Source of the DNA: Roseburia sp. 1XD42-69 | Lineage (GTDB): Bacteria; Bacillota; Clostridia; Lachnospirales; Lachnospiraceae | Direction of reading: 5' to 3' | Length of the DNA: 64,000 nt | NCBI RefSeq assembly: GCF_003612565.1 | Contig: NZ_RAZG01000017.1 | Span: 1-64,000, forward strand | In this document: in pieces, positions 53,202-61,106 of the stretch | How positions within the stretch are numbered: position 1 is the first letter of the stretch | Layout: each line of letters starts with the position of its first letter | Translations under genes and position numbers: made by a program | Notes under the pieces: model-generated | What the model was told of the DNA's origin: nothing | Seen by the model: the letters and a program-made list of their open reading frames with translations, nothing else | The model's database searches: none

Positions 53202-53232
53202 TTTGCGAATATTCGCAATAAATATTCGCAAA
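53202..53232. promoter_or_regulatory. TetR operator
   Basis: TTTGCGAATATT (53202-53213) is repeated inverted as AATATTCGCAAA (53221-53232). The perfect palindrome TTGCGAATATTCGCAA at 53203-53218 overlaps the same site, so two operator phases are possible. It lies just before the repressor gene. Confidence 0.8.
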
Positions 53233-53406
53233 ACAAATGATAGCACGATTGATAGCTGTTGTCAAGTAGGGAACTTGATTTAGCAATGCCGTATTTCTCG
53301 ACAATAAATAAATTTTTGAGAAGGAAAGATAGAAAGAATGGGGTTGGATTCCGTAGTAATCGGCATTTGTGGGAATGTGTATAACTGGCTATCTTATGGA
53401 ATTGTG

Positions 53407-53463
53407 GGTAACTCTGTTTGCAGGACGCGGGAAAGCTGCTCTTTAGCTTTTCCATGTGCTGTG
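53407..53463. repeat. Hairpin repeat, right copy
   Basis: GGTAACTCTGTTTGCAGGAC then a hairpin (GGGAAAGCT ... AGCTTTTCC). Its second half, read on the minus strand, gives CACAGCACATGGAAAAGCTA, as in the left copy at 42100-42145. It marks the right end of the mobile-element mosaic. Confidence 0.6.
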
Positions 53464-53491
53464 ATGAATGAATTTAATTAACAGCCTGTTT

Positions 53492-53526
53492 CCTATCTCC
53501 ATCATTTTTCTTATGATAGAGATAGG
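53492..53526. terminator. Hairpin after the AlbA gene, possible weak terminator
   Basis: CCTATCTC pairs with GAGATAGG and an inner ATCAT with ATGAT. The T run is weak on both strands. It lies about 50 bases after the stop of the defence-island operon. Confidence 0.45.
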
Positions 53527-53578
53527 CTTCTTAATCCATTCTTATGACATTCATTTGCATTATTCTCTTAAAAATATT

Positions 53579-55096
53579 TTATTTTCTATATACCTTATTT
53601 TTTGTTTTTCCTGTGCCTTTAAGGATATTCAGCTTTTCAGCCTTCAACAGCAAACGGCTTGCCGTCTTTATTTCAACTTCCAGCAATTTTGCTGCAGCAG
53701 CACTATTTATTTCTTTATTTGTTTCCAGATAAATCAAAATAATCTGCATTCTTGCTCTTTCCAATTCAGACATTGATTCGGACATTGATTCGGACATTGA
53801 TTCGGACATTTTCTCTTTTCTTTCAAAACCGTCTCTTATGCGAATAATCGCGTTCAAATAGGTTCTTTCCTCATCCATATCAAACTCAGGCTCTGGTGAA
53901 CCATTTTGTTTCAGTTCTCTTAATATTTTAGGAATACCTGTTCCCTTTTTTTCAGATAAGTCAATCTCCTTAAATAATTCTCCAATTCTTCTGTTACGAT
54001 ATTTTCTTCCTTTCACTTTACCTGATACAAAACGTTCAAGATTAATCCATTTCGCAAGTCCGGGATAATTAAGTATCTGAATGCTATCCACATATATACG
54101 GATTTCCACTGGCTCCGGCTCGCGATACGACTTGTGAAATACTGCATTTACCAATGTTTCTTCCAATGCATTATATGGATAGTTAAAATATCGTTCTGCT
54201 TCTGCCTGACCCTGAACCTTTACAACTTTTTGCTCGATCACAGTTGTCTTTATATAATTCAAAGCATCCTGAACTTGTCTCCATATTGGTCCTGTAAATA
54301 TTTTTTCCGTAAAATCATCCGATGCCTCGGCTTCTTCTGAATGAAATCTAATCAGCTCAATATATGCCCCCGGAATCAGCTTCTCCGGATATTCCGCAAA
54401 CATCAATACGCCGATATTTCTGATATCCAATTCCGTATCTGTCTCATTTGCAACTTCCTGTGCAAGCAGCAGTTCCTCTAATGAACTGCTATTCAGTTCC
54501 ATCACCAAACTACTATTGCTCTTCCTGATAAAGTCTTCAAGATATCCTCTCATGATATCATCAATTTTTGCCTTTCTATTGACACGGTCATCAAATGGCA
54601 CGGAATTAAATTTATCAAACAATTCGGATATTTCATCCTGTTTCGCATCTGTAGTAAGCGATGCCGGTCTAATCCAATATTTCAAACTTTTGTCAGCTTT
54701 TTCGCCATTTTCCACATACACTGATTTCGGTGCCTGATAAGGACCGCTATCACCTGCCGAACACCATAGATATATCAAATAAATTCCTTCATTCTTATAA
54801 TCAACCACTTCCATTCTTGGAATGTATCTTGGAATAATCTGATTACAGTACTGAAATATTTCCTGCTGTATGGAATCTAACTTTTCCTTCGGAACGCCTT
54901 CTAACGGAAATACCGGCATACCATTGCTCTCTTTTACCCCTATGACGATATATCCGCCATTCGTGTTATCATAGTCATTTGCAAACGCACAAATAGAATG
55001 AATAATATCATTTGGATTCCAGCCTGTTTTATACTCTACACGGTCATGTTCAACAACACGTCCTTCTAACAAAGTTTCTATCTTTAATGGTATCAT
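53579..55096 (-). CDS. AlbA/Schlafen-type DNA-binding plus HATPase-like protein (RecG-like)
   Basis: 505 residues. The N-terminal AlbA_2 domain (about 1-140) has VEYKTGWNPNDIIHSICAFAN and GGYIVIGVKE. The central part (about 310-410) carries the NALEETLVNAVFHKSYR and LSEKKGTGIPKILREL motifs of the RecG-like ATPase-associated C-terminal domain. Near residue 435 an in-frame repeat of Met-Ser-Glu-Ser precedes a winged-helix-like end. Such proteins are common in defence islands and may be regulators or effectors. It starts 80 bases after the DrmC stop in the same direction, so may belong to the DISARM operon. Confidence 0.82.
   Translation of the reverse strand: MIPLKIETLLEGRVVEHDRVEYKTGWNPNDIIHSICAFANDYDNTNGGYIVIGVKESNGMPVFPLEGVPKEKLDSIQQEIFQYCNQIIPRYIPRMEVVDYKNEGIYLIYLWCSAGDSGPYQAPKSVYVENGEKADKSLKYWIRPASLTTDAKQDEISELFDKFNSVPFDDRVNRKAKIDDIMRGYLEDFIRKSNSSLVMELNSSSLEELLLAQEVANETDTELDIRNIGVLMFAEYPEKLIPGAYIELIRFHSEEAEASDDFTEKIFTGPIWRQVQDALNYIKTTVIEQKVVKVQGQAEAERYFNYPYNALEETLVNAVFHKSYREPEPVEIRIYVDSIQILNYPGLAKWINLERFVSGKVKGRKYRNRRIGELFKEIDLSEKKGTGIPKILRELKQNGSPEPEFDMDEERTYLNAIIRIRDGFERKEKMSESMSESMSESMSELERARMQIILIYLETNKEINSAAAAKLLEVEIKTASRLLLKAEKLNILKGTGKTKNKVYRK
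53769..53810. repeat. In-frame 12-base tandem repeat in the AlbA gene
   Basis: The unit GACATTGATTCG occurs about 3.5 times (53769-53810) and encodes four-residue Met-Ser-Glu-Ser units on the minus strand. As a multiple of three it can change copy number without shifting the frame. Confidence 0.85.
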
Positions 55097-55175
55097 TCAG
55101 ATGCCTCTCTTTCTGGTATGAATTATTCACAAAAATTTCTGATAATATTCTGATAAAGCCACAGCATCAATCATC

Positions 55176-55874
55176 TTAGTCCTTGTTTCGCCTACAAAAA
55201 ACCTTCATCCTAACCATTTCCTTCATAACATCTTCTATCTGTTTGGCTTTGTCATGCGACTCTATCAAAAATCCCATCTCAACATTACCTTGCATACCAT
55301 GATATGAAAGATTAGCTGATGAAAGCAATAATCTCTTTATATCTGAAACTATTAATTTCGCATGCAACGCTGCCATTTTATCTTCTTCCTGCTTTTGATA
55401 TTCATATACTTGTAGAAAACGTGAACGATACGCCATTAGCCTGTTAAGTACATCTCTTTGCCTTTCAATGTCATTTACATACAATCGCACATAAACACCA
55501 TGCTGGCTCTTTTCAATAATAATATCAAGCATATCTGTAAAATAATCCGAAACAGAATACCCCGTAAGAGTAAGGCTCTTTTCAGTGCTCGTAATCAGTT
55601 TATGTACTATATCCTTCGTTTTTAATGCCTTCACACGAAATGAATCTGGAGATGTAAGAACCAGATCGGCATGTTCTATTTTCTTTGATGAATACATTTT
55701 CATGCACAAGCTAATTATGTCTGCTATTTCTTCATCACTGCAATGGACAAAATATTTTTTCAGTTCGCTTATTGCTTTATCAAACTGATTACTCACATCA
55801 TTTACAGAATAATTTTCAAATGAATCAGCTATCAAACCTGCGATATATTCAATTCTTACACTCGTATTCCACAT
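55176..55874 (-). CDS. drmC: DISARM core protein DrmC (phospholipase D-like)
   Basis: 232 residues, overlapping the end of drmB by 19 bases. The PLD catalytic motif HAKLIVSD (HxKx4D form) is followed by SSANLSYHGMQGNVEMG, the Asn/Gly continuation. The N-terminal 90 residues are helical. DrmC is the PLD-like core component of DISARM, thought to assist DrmAB although it is dispensable in some systems. Only one HKD motif is seen, so the active form may be a dimer. Confidence 0.85.
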   Translation of the reverse strand: MWNTSVRIEYIAGLIADSFENYSVNDVSNQFDKAISELKKYFVHCSDEEIADIISLCMKMYSSKKIEHADLVLTSPDSFRVKALKTKDIVHKLITSTEKSLTLTGYSVSDYFTDMLDIIIEKSQHGVYVRLYVNDIERQRDVLNRLMAYRSRFLQVYEYQKQEEDKMAALHAKLIVSDIKRLLLSSANLSYHGMQGNVEMGFLIESHDKAKQIEDVMKEMVRMKVFCRRNKD

Positions 55875-57619
55875 AAATCCTTCACCAAGTCTCTAAAATA
55901 TCCCATTTCTTCATGTTCAGGCACAGGTACAACCAATGCCCTGTCAAGCAGCCGGTTTCCGTTTTCACAAGCGGTTTCTGAAATCATTGTACATGAATGG
56001 CAAGAAGCTCCGTTTAATCTATCACTTGTCGGGTTTTTCATAAAACATTCAGGATCTGTCGTACAAACCAATCCATTTTCCAATGCACCTTTTAGAAGCG
56101 GCAGGAATTTGTTCATTCCACCCAATTCCACCAACCCGCCAAGCGATCCCTCCTTATCAGCCGCACCTGTATATATCAAAATACCACACATATTTTCACT
56201 ACTATATATACGCTCATGCAACGCAGAAGAAGAATATCCAGACTGCATAGCCATTTCCTTAATAAGCATATGCGAAAAGGTATGTAATAAAACATATTCC
56301 GCATTTCTTGGCTTGAAATTCTCCCACCCCTTATTCTGGCAGTATGACGCATAACACTCTTTATACTTATTAGAATGCGCCTCCACCTGTTCATTCTGCA
56401 TCCATTGATCTATTTTTTCCCTACTCAACTCAATAAAAACACCCTCACCATTTATTTCAACTGCCGGAAGCCATTTTTCTACTGAACCGTATTTTAACTT
56501 AACAATATGATTTTGTTCATCTACCTCTGGTTCCGGAGCTTCCAATCTGGTAAATCCGGTTAAAACTTTTACTTCTCTTAAGCGATGTATTTTAATAATT
56601 CGTGATATATACTTCCTGATACTATCACATAAACTTACTTCCTCAGCTTTAAAATATTTCACATCATGCTGATATTCCACATCCTCATGGTGCGTGATAG
56701 CGACATACTCCATCTCTTTTAATTCAGTAAACTCTTTTATATTCTGACTTAACATATCATAGGCATTCTTGAAATCCTCATAAGAATACTTGTCAGCAAA
56801 ATATTTTTTGTATGCAAATGAAAGACCTGCTTCCTCTCCCATTGCTTCCACTAATGTTTCAATAGTTGACCTCTGCGCCCCCATAATATCATTAATAGGA
56901 TTTGTCCAAGGCGGAATGGATATCGCATTTCTTGTAACAGAAAAATAAACATTAGATGCACCTCTTTGACTAGGTACAACACCCTTTTTACATATCTTTG
57001 GCTTCGTTCCGGGTCTATGGGGGTGATTTCCGGAACAACATAATCCGACAAATTTTTCTTTTTGCATTGCTCCCGACATTACTCTTTTTGCACCGCATTT
57101 ACATTCTACCCGTAATTCTGCAAGTGACGATGTAGTACCCCTTGATTTAAGGAACATATCCTCTTTACAGCTTGTTTCTCCATAATGAACCCACCACCTC
57201 CACGGGAAGTCATCCATATGTCCATCTTCACATACTGTAATAAATCTTGACGGATATGCTGGGAATCCACATTTGGGACACTTAACTTCACCTTGATTGC
57301 CATTATATTGATCAATATCAAAATAATCTCTCATATCAAACAAGAATTTACATGAACCTTTGGAACAAACATGATAATAAGGAAATGAAACAACCGGAAT
57401 ATCTTCTTTGCCACCAGTTTTAGGCATATAGAACTTTCTAACATTCATATAGCTTGCCAACCGTGCATCTCTGATTTCTTTACCAATGCTGTTATTGTTC
57501 CAGTATTCAATATCCAAAACGGTCAATGAATCATTTACCGCATCCATAATTGAGCCCGGTCCATATGTGGTTATTAACTGATTCGGACGAACTTCGCCCA
57601 GCTTTTTATAGAAATTCAT
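55856..57619 (-). CDS. drmB: DISARM core protein DrmB (DUF1998)
   Basis: The start is ATG at 57619, sharing one base with the drmA stop and preceded by GGGAGGATGTCTG; 587 residues. It begins with the family hallmark LGEVRPNQLITTYGPGSIMD, followed by several zinc-binding CxxC pairs (CPKCGFPAYPSRF, CKCGAKR, CKKG). The C-terminal DUF1998 shows LLHTFSHMLIKEMAMQSGYSS and a final CHSC. DrmB partners the helicase DrmA to recognise and block incoming DNA. Gene order drmA-drmB-drmC is the canonical core. Confidence 0.92.
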   Translation of the reverse strand: MNFYKKLGEVRPNQLITTYGPGSIMDAVNDSLTVLDIEYWNNNSIGKEIRDARLASYMNVRKFYMPKTGGKEDIPVVSFPYYHVCSKGSCKFLFDMRDYFDIDQYNGNQGEVKCPKCGFPAYPSRFITVCEDGHMDDFPWRWWVHYGETSCKEDMFLKSRGTTSSLAELRVECKCGAKRVMSGAMQKEKFVGLCCSGNHPHRPGTKPKICKKGVVPSQRGASNVYFSVTRNAISIPPWTNPINDIMGAQRSTIETLVEAMGEEAGLSFAYKKYFADKYSYEDFKNAYDMLSQNIKEFTELKEMEYVAITHHEDVEYQHDVKYFKAEEVSLCDSIRKYISRIIKIHRLREVKVLTGFTRLEAPEPEVDEQNHIVKLKYGSVEKWLPAVEINGEGVFIELSREKIDQWMQNEQVEAHSNKYKECYASYCQNKGWENFKPRNAEYVLLHTFSHMLIKEMAMQSGYSSSALHERIYSSENMCGILIYTGAADKEGSLGGLVELGGMNKFLPLLKGALENGLVCTTDPECFMKNPTSDRLNGASCHSCTMISETACENGNRLLDRALVVPVPEHEEMGYFRDLVKDLCGIRV

Positions 57620-60600
57620 CAGACATCCTCCCAATAAAATACTGTTGATGACTGCTCAACATCACGCATAGAATTTAAAGTAGGTTTCTCTTTATCCCCA
57701 TAAAACTCACCATAATATGTAAGCAGTCTCTTCTTATCCTCCGCTACAGCCGGAACATAATAGTATAGCTTGTCATCTTTCGCTATGTTCTTCCAAATGT
57801 TTATAAACTCATCTATTTCTTTTTCCGTATCCGCATAATTTGCCGCAGAAGTTATTTTTACCCTTGCGAGTATTTTATCCTTAATCTCTTTTATCAGACT
57901 CTCTGCAATATTATTGATATTTGAAGCACCACTATTATCCGCCATCGTCTCAATCTGTAATCTAAGCAATGCTACAACTAACGCATGCAACACCCTATCC
58001 CTTGCTCTTGCAGCAAATGGTGTTGCAGTAGTTCCCTCCACATATCTATACATCTGTGAATGGAATCCTGCAAAGTTTTCGTAGTTAGATAAGTCCCTAG
58101 GCCTATACGGATTATAAACAGTGAATATAATTCCAGGATACTGTCGTCCTACGCGGCTTGTTGCCTGGATATATTCAGAGTTTTGTTTTGGCTGACCTAC
58201 TACTGACATAAGTCCCAGACGATCCACATCCATTCCGACAGCAATCATATTGGTGGCAATCACTACATCATAGCAACCTTGCCTTTCCTTATTTTTATCA
58301 TAGGAAACTGCCAGTTTTTCAAGGACTTGTGCTATTTCCCAAGATGGTATACGTGACGTAATCTCCTTCTTTCCTTCAAAATTCAAATATCTTGGTTCCG
58401 GACTATTATATTTATTCTTCACTACCCTGATTCTGCTTGCAATATCATCATCAAGAAGACGCACTGCGCCACCAAGTTCCCGGATACTGTTGAAATATCC
58501 TATCAAGGTATAATATGGATCAATATAATCCTCAAACTCAGGCTCTTTTGACAGATCCAATGCCGTCTGTAAAATAATCGAATACAAACGGATAAGTGTC
58601 GTTTTTACGGACTGTCCACTTGCACACACTCCAACAAATTGGCGAAAAGGTTTTTGTCCGTTAGCAGCCATTGTCTGCAGTTCTTCCTCACTGGTATTCG
58701 CAAGATTATTCACTGGCAGCGGAACTTCCTTAATAAAGAAAGAATCTCTTGTATCAAACCCGCTTGGCGGAAACTGCATAAACTTCTCTCTTCCATAAAG
58801 ATACTTTATCTGTTCCCCTGCATTCTTTATCGTCGCTGTAGAAACCACATACTTTGGACGTATCCTTTTTCCACTCTTCTCTATACAACACATCTCTTCA
58901 ACAACCGTTTCATATCCCCCATAAATCGTTCCAAGAGGTCCGGTTATTAAATGAAGCTCATCCTGTATAATAAGTTCTGGTGGATAAAACGGCTTACATT
59001 GTACTGTCTCAGCTTTTTCCAATCCTGCAGCACCATCAGCATTATGTCTTCTTGCATGCCTTTGTCCAATTGCAATATGCCCACATCGGGTACAATATCT
59101 GTCAGTTTTTCCAAATATCAGACCTACCTGTTCTGTCCAAGGAAGCCGCGCAAATTTATCTACTGTCGAAATAATGACAGTAGGACACTTGGCATAGATT
59201 TCCTCATCCACGAGATATACTGGAATTGTTCTTCCAGACCGCTTTGAAAACATACAAAACGAATCAGCACAATGAATCTTTACTGATTTTCCTTTTTCAT
59301 TTATTTCATACTCATCCTTTGTAATTACCTTGCCACAATATGGGCACTTGATAATTTGCTTCGTAAGCTTTCGAATAAACTCTTTCTTCTTAAACTGATC
59401 TGTGTCACTGTAATCGCTAAATTTATTCGGAGTAACATTTCCTCCCACCCAGAATCCAATTGTTATCCGTTCTTTTCCATATAATTCCGGATTCTTCTCA
59501 CGCAGCCGTTCCATCGCTACAATAAGCCGCATTAATCTGTCTCTTTGCTGCGTTGTCAACAATCTAAGTGTATAGCGCAAAAATACTGTTACACCACCAT
59601 CTTTCTCATATTCAGTTTCTTCTGTTGCTGTTAAGCGCCTATATGCAATCGCAAACGCTATAAGTCCCAAATATGCCTCAGTTTTTCCACCGCCTGTTGG
59701 AAAATATAATAAATCGACAATCTCCCTCTCCAGTGATTCACCATCTATAATGCCATATAAGTTCAATAGTATAAAAGCAATCTGGAATGGTCTCCACACA
59801 CTATGATCCTGTTTTCTTCCCTTTTCAGGAACATCTTTCATATAATCACTAAGGCTACATTTTATTCCAATACCATAATCTTTGGAAAAAGCAGTTATGC
59901 TTCTTTGCAAGTACATTGCCTGATTCATAAACATAAACGCCTGATATACCTTTTCATCACTTTCAATTAAGCCAATTCCGACATTCATTCTTCTATTTGC
60001 CTCAATGCACTTATCAATAATTTCCTGTCCAGTAACCTCGAATTTTGCATCATTCATAACCTTATCATTTACTAAAGTATTTGTAATCCAACTGCCATAC
60101 AGGGATGTTAATATATGTAAATTGGATATCACCTCCGCTTTTTTCTTTGAACACCCCATTTGTAACATCGAAAAAGCATGTTCAGACATCCCGTCTATTT
60201 GTGCGCTGACACTTGGAATTTCATAGTCGGGTATGAATGCAGTTCTAATAGCAGTAGCATTTACTTGGTCTGGCGAACATTCCCAAGATGCAGCACATCC
60301 CCTGCCTCTTGCATACACCGGTCTTCCCTTGTAATAATACTCGTCTTCCAGCTCGACTTTCCTACATACATATTCAGGTACAAAAATTGGATTCATCATA
60401 TCATCCGCAATAAGCATTTCCACCTGGAACATGACTTTCTCATATTCCTTTTCCTCACCAGAAGACTTGTCATTGTTGTGAAGATACACGGATACCATCC
60501 TGTATCCATTACCCAACTGCATTTTCATAACATAAATATAGATATTCGCATTTAATTCCAGCGGTATCTTCTTTGAATGTTTAATCTTTGCAAAATCAAT

Positions 60601-61086
60601 ATCTACAACATCATGCATCTGTTCCCGAATGTATACTGTATGTTTTTTCTTTTTCTTATTCTCCGCATCTTCTTCTAAAGTTCCATCAACTACTTCGCCC
60701 TGAACCTGTTTTGTATAATATTTTCCCCAATTGATATAAGCGCTGATTTTTTGAACATTATCTGAAATATAGAAAGACACACCAATAGACGACGGCTTTT
60801 GAAACCCACCTTTCATTCTGTCTTCGGGTTCTTCCTCTTCAAAAATCCCAGCTTCCATAGATTCACCTTCGGCATCAAACTTTTTCTCAGTAAATTCTAT
60901 ATCAAAATAATTCTCATCTTCAGTCACAGCAGTGTCAGCAGGATATAATAATCCCGTAATATAACTGCTTGTAGGCACTTCATTTAATTCTTCGCATTCA
61001 GAAGCAGGACCGATTAAATCTTTACGAACTGCTTCTAATATCTTTTGTCGAACAATAGCATACTTAAAATCTTTTATATCTGCCAT
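57619..61086 (-). CDS. drmA: DISARM helicase DrmA
   Basis: 1155 residues; TTGGAGGCTGTAT before the ATG. N-terminal 430 residues form a DrmA-type domain. The SF2 helicase follows with Walker A FPTGGGKTEAYLG (near 465), zinc CPYCGKVI ... C and CTRCGHIA ... H clusters, DELHLITGP (Walker B variant) and STATIKNA. The later motifs are VVIATNMIAVGMDVDRLG and QATSRVGR. This matches DrmA, which unwinds or loads onto phage DNA with DrmB. It lies 20 bases after the type III-like nuclease gene, so all are one operon. Confidence 0.92.
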   Translation of the reverse strand: MADIKDFKYAIVRQKILEAVRKDLIGPASECEELNEVPTSSYITGLLYPADTAVTEDENYFDIEFTEKKFDAEGESMEAGIFEEEEPEDRMKGGFQKPSSIGVSFYISDNVQKISAYINWGKYYTKQVQGEVVDGTLEEDAENKKKKKHTVYIREQMHDVVDIDFAKIKHSKKIPLELNANIYIYVMKMQLGNGYRMVSVYLHNNDKSSGEEKEYEKVMFQVEMLIADDMMNPIFVPEYVCRKVELEDEYYYKGRPVYARGRGCAASWECSPDQVNATAIRTAFIPDYEIPSVSAQIDGMSEHAFSMLQMGCSKKKAEVISNLHILTSLYGSWITNTLVNDKVMNDAKFEVTGQEIIDKCIEANRRMNVGIGLIESDEKVYQAFMFMNQAMYLQRSITAFSKDYGIGIKCSLSDYMKDVPEKGRKQDHSVWRPFQIAFILLNLYGIIDGESLEREIVDLLYFPTGGGKTEAYLGLIAFAIAYRRLTATEETEYEKDGGVTVFLRYTLRLLTTQQRDRLMRLIVAMERLREKNPELYGKERITIGFWVGGNVTPNKFSDYSDTDQFKKKEFIRKLTKQIIKCPYCGKVITKDEYEINEKGKSVKIHCADSFCMFSKRSGRTIPVYLVDEEIYAKCPTVIISTVDKFARLPWTEQVGLIFGKTDRYCTRCGHIAIGQRHARRHNADGAAGLEKAETVQCKPFYPPELIIQDELHLITGPLGTIYGGYETVVEEMCCIEKSGKRIRPKYVVSTATIKNAGEQIKYLYGREKFMQFPPSGFDTRDSFFIKEVPLPVNNLANTSEEELQTMAANGQKPFRQFVGVCASGQSVKTTLIRLYSIILQTALDLSKEPEFEDYIDPYYTLIGYFNSIRELGGAVRLLDDDIASRIRVVKNKYNSPEPRYLNFEGKKEITSRIPSWEIAQVLEKLAVSYDKNKERQGCYDVVIATNMIAVGMDVDRLGLMSVVGQPKQNSEYIQATSRVGRQYPGIIFTVYNPYRPRDLSNYENFAGFHSQMYRYVEGTTATPFAARARDRVLHALVVALLRLQIETMADNSGASNINNIAESLIKEIKDKILARVKITSAANYADTEKEIDEFINIWKNIAKDDKLYYYVPAVAEDKKRLLTYYGEFYGDKEKPTLNSMRDVEQSSTVFYWEDV

Positions 61087-61106
61087 ATACAGCCTCCAAT
61101 AAATTT

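Noticed and set aside
53769-53810. CRISPR-like repeat
   Set aside because: The repeats are 12 bases, without spacers, and keep the reading frame of a gene.
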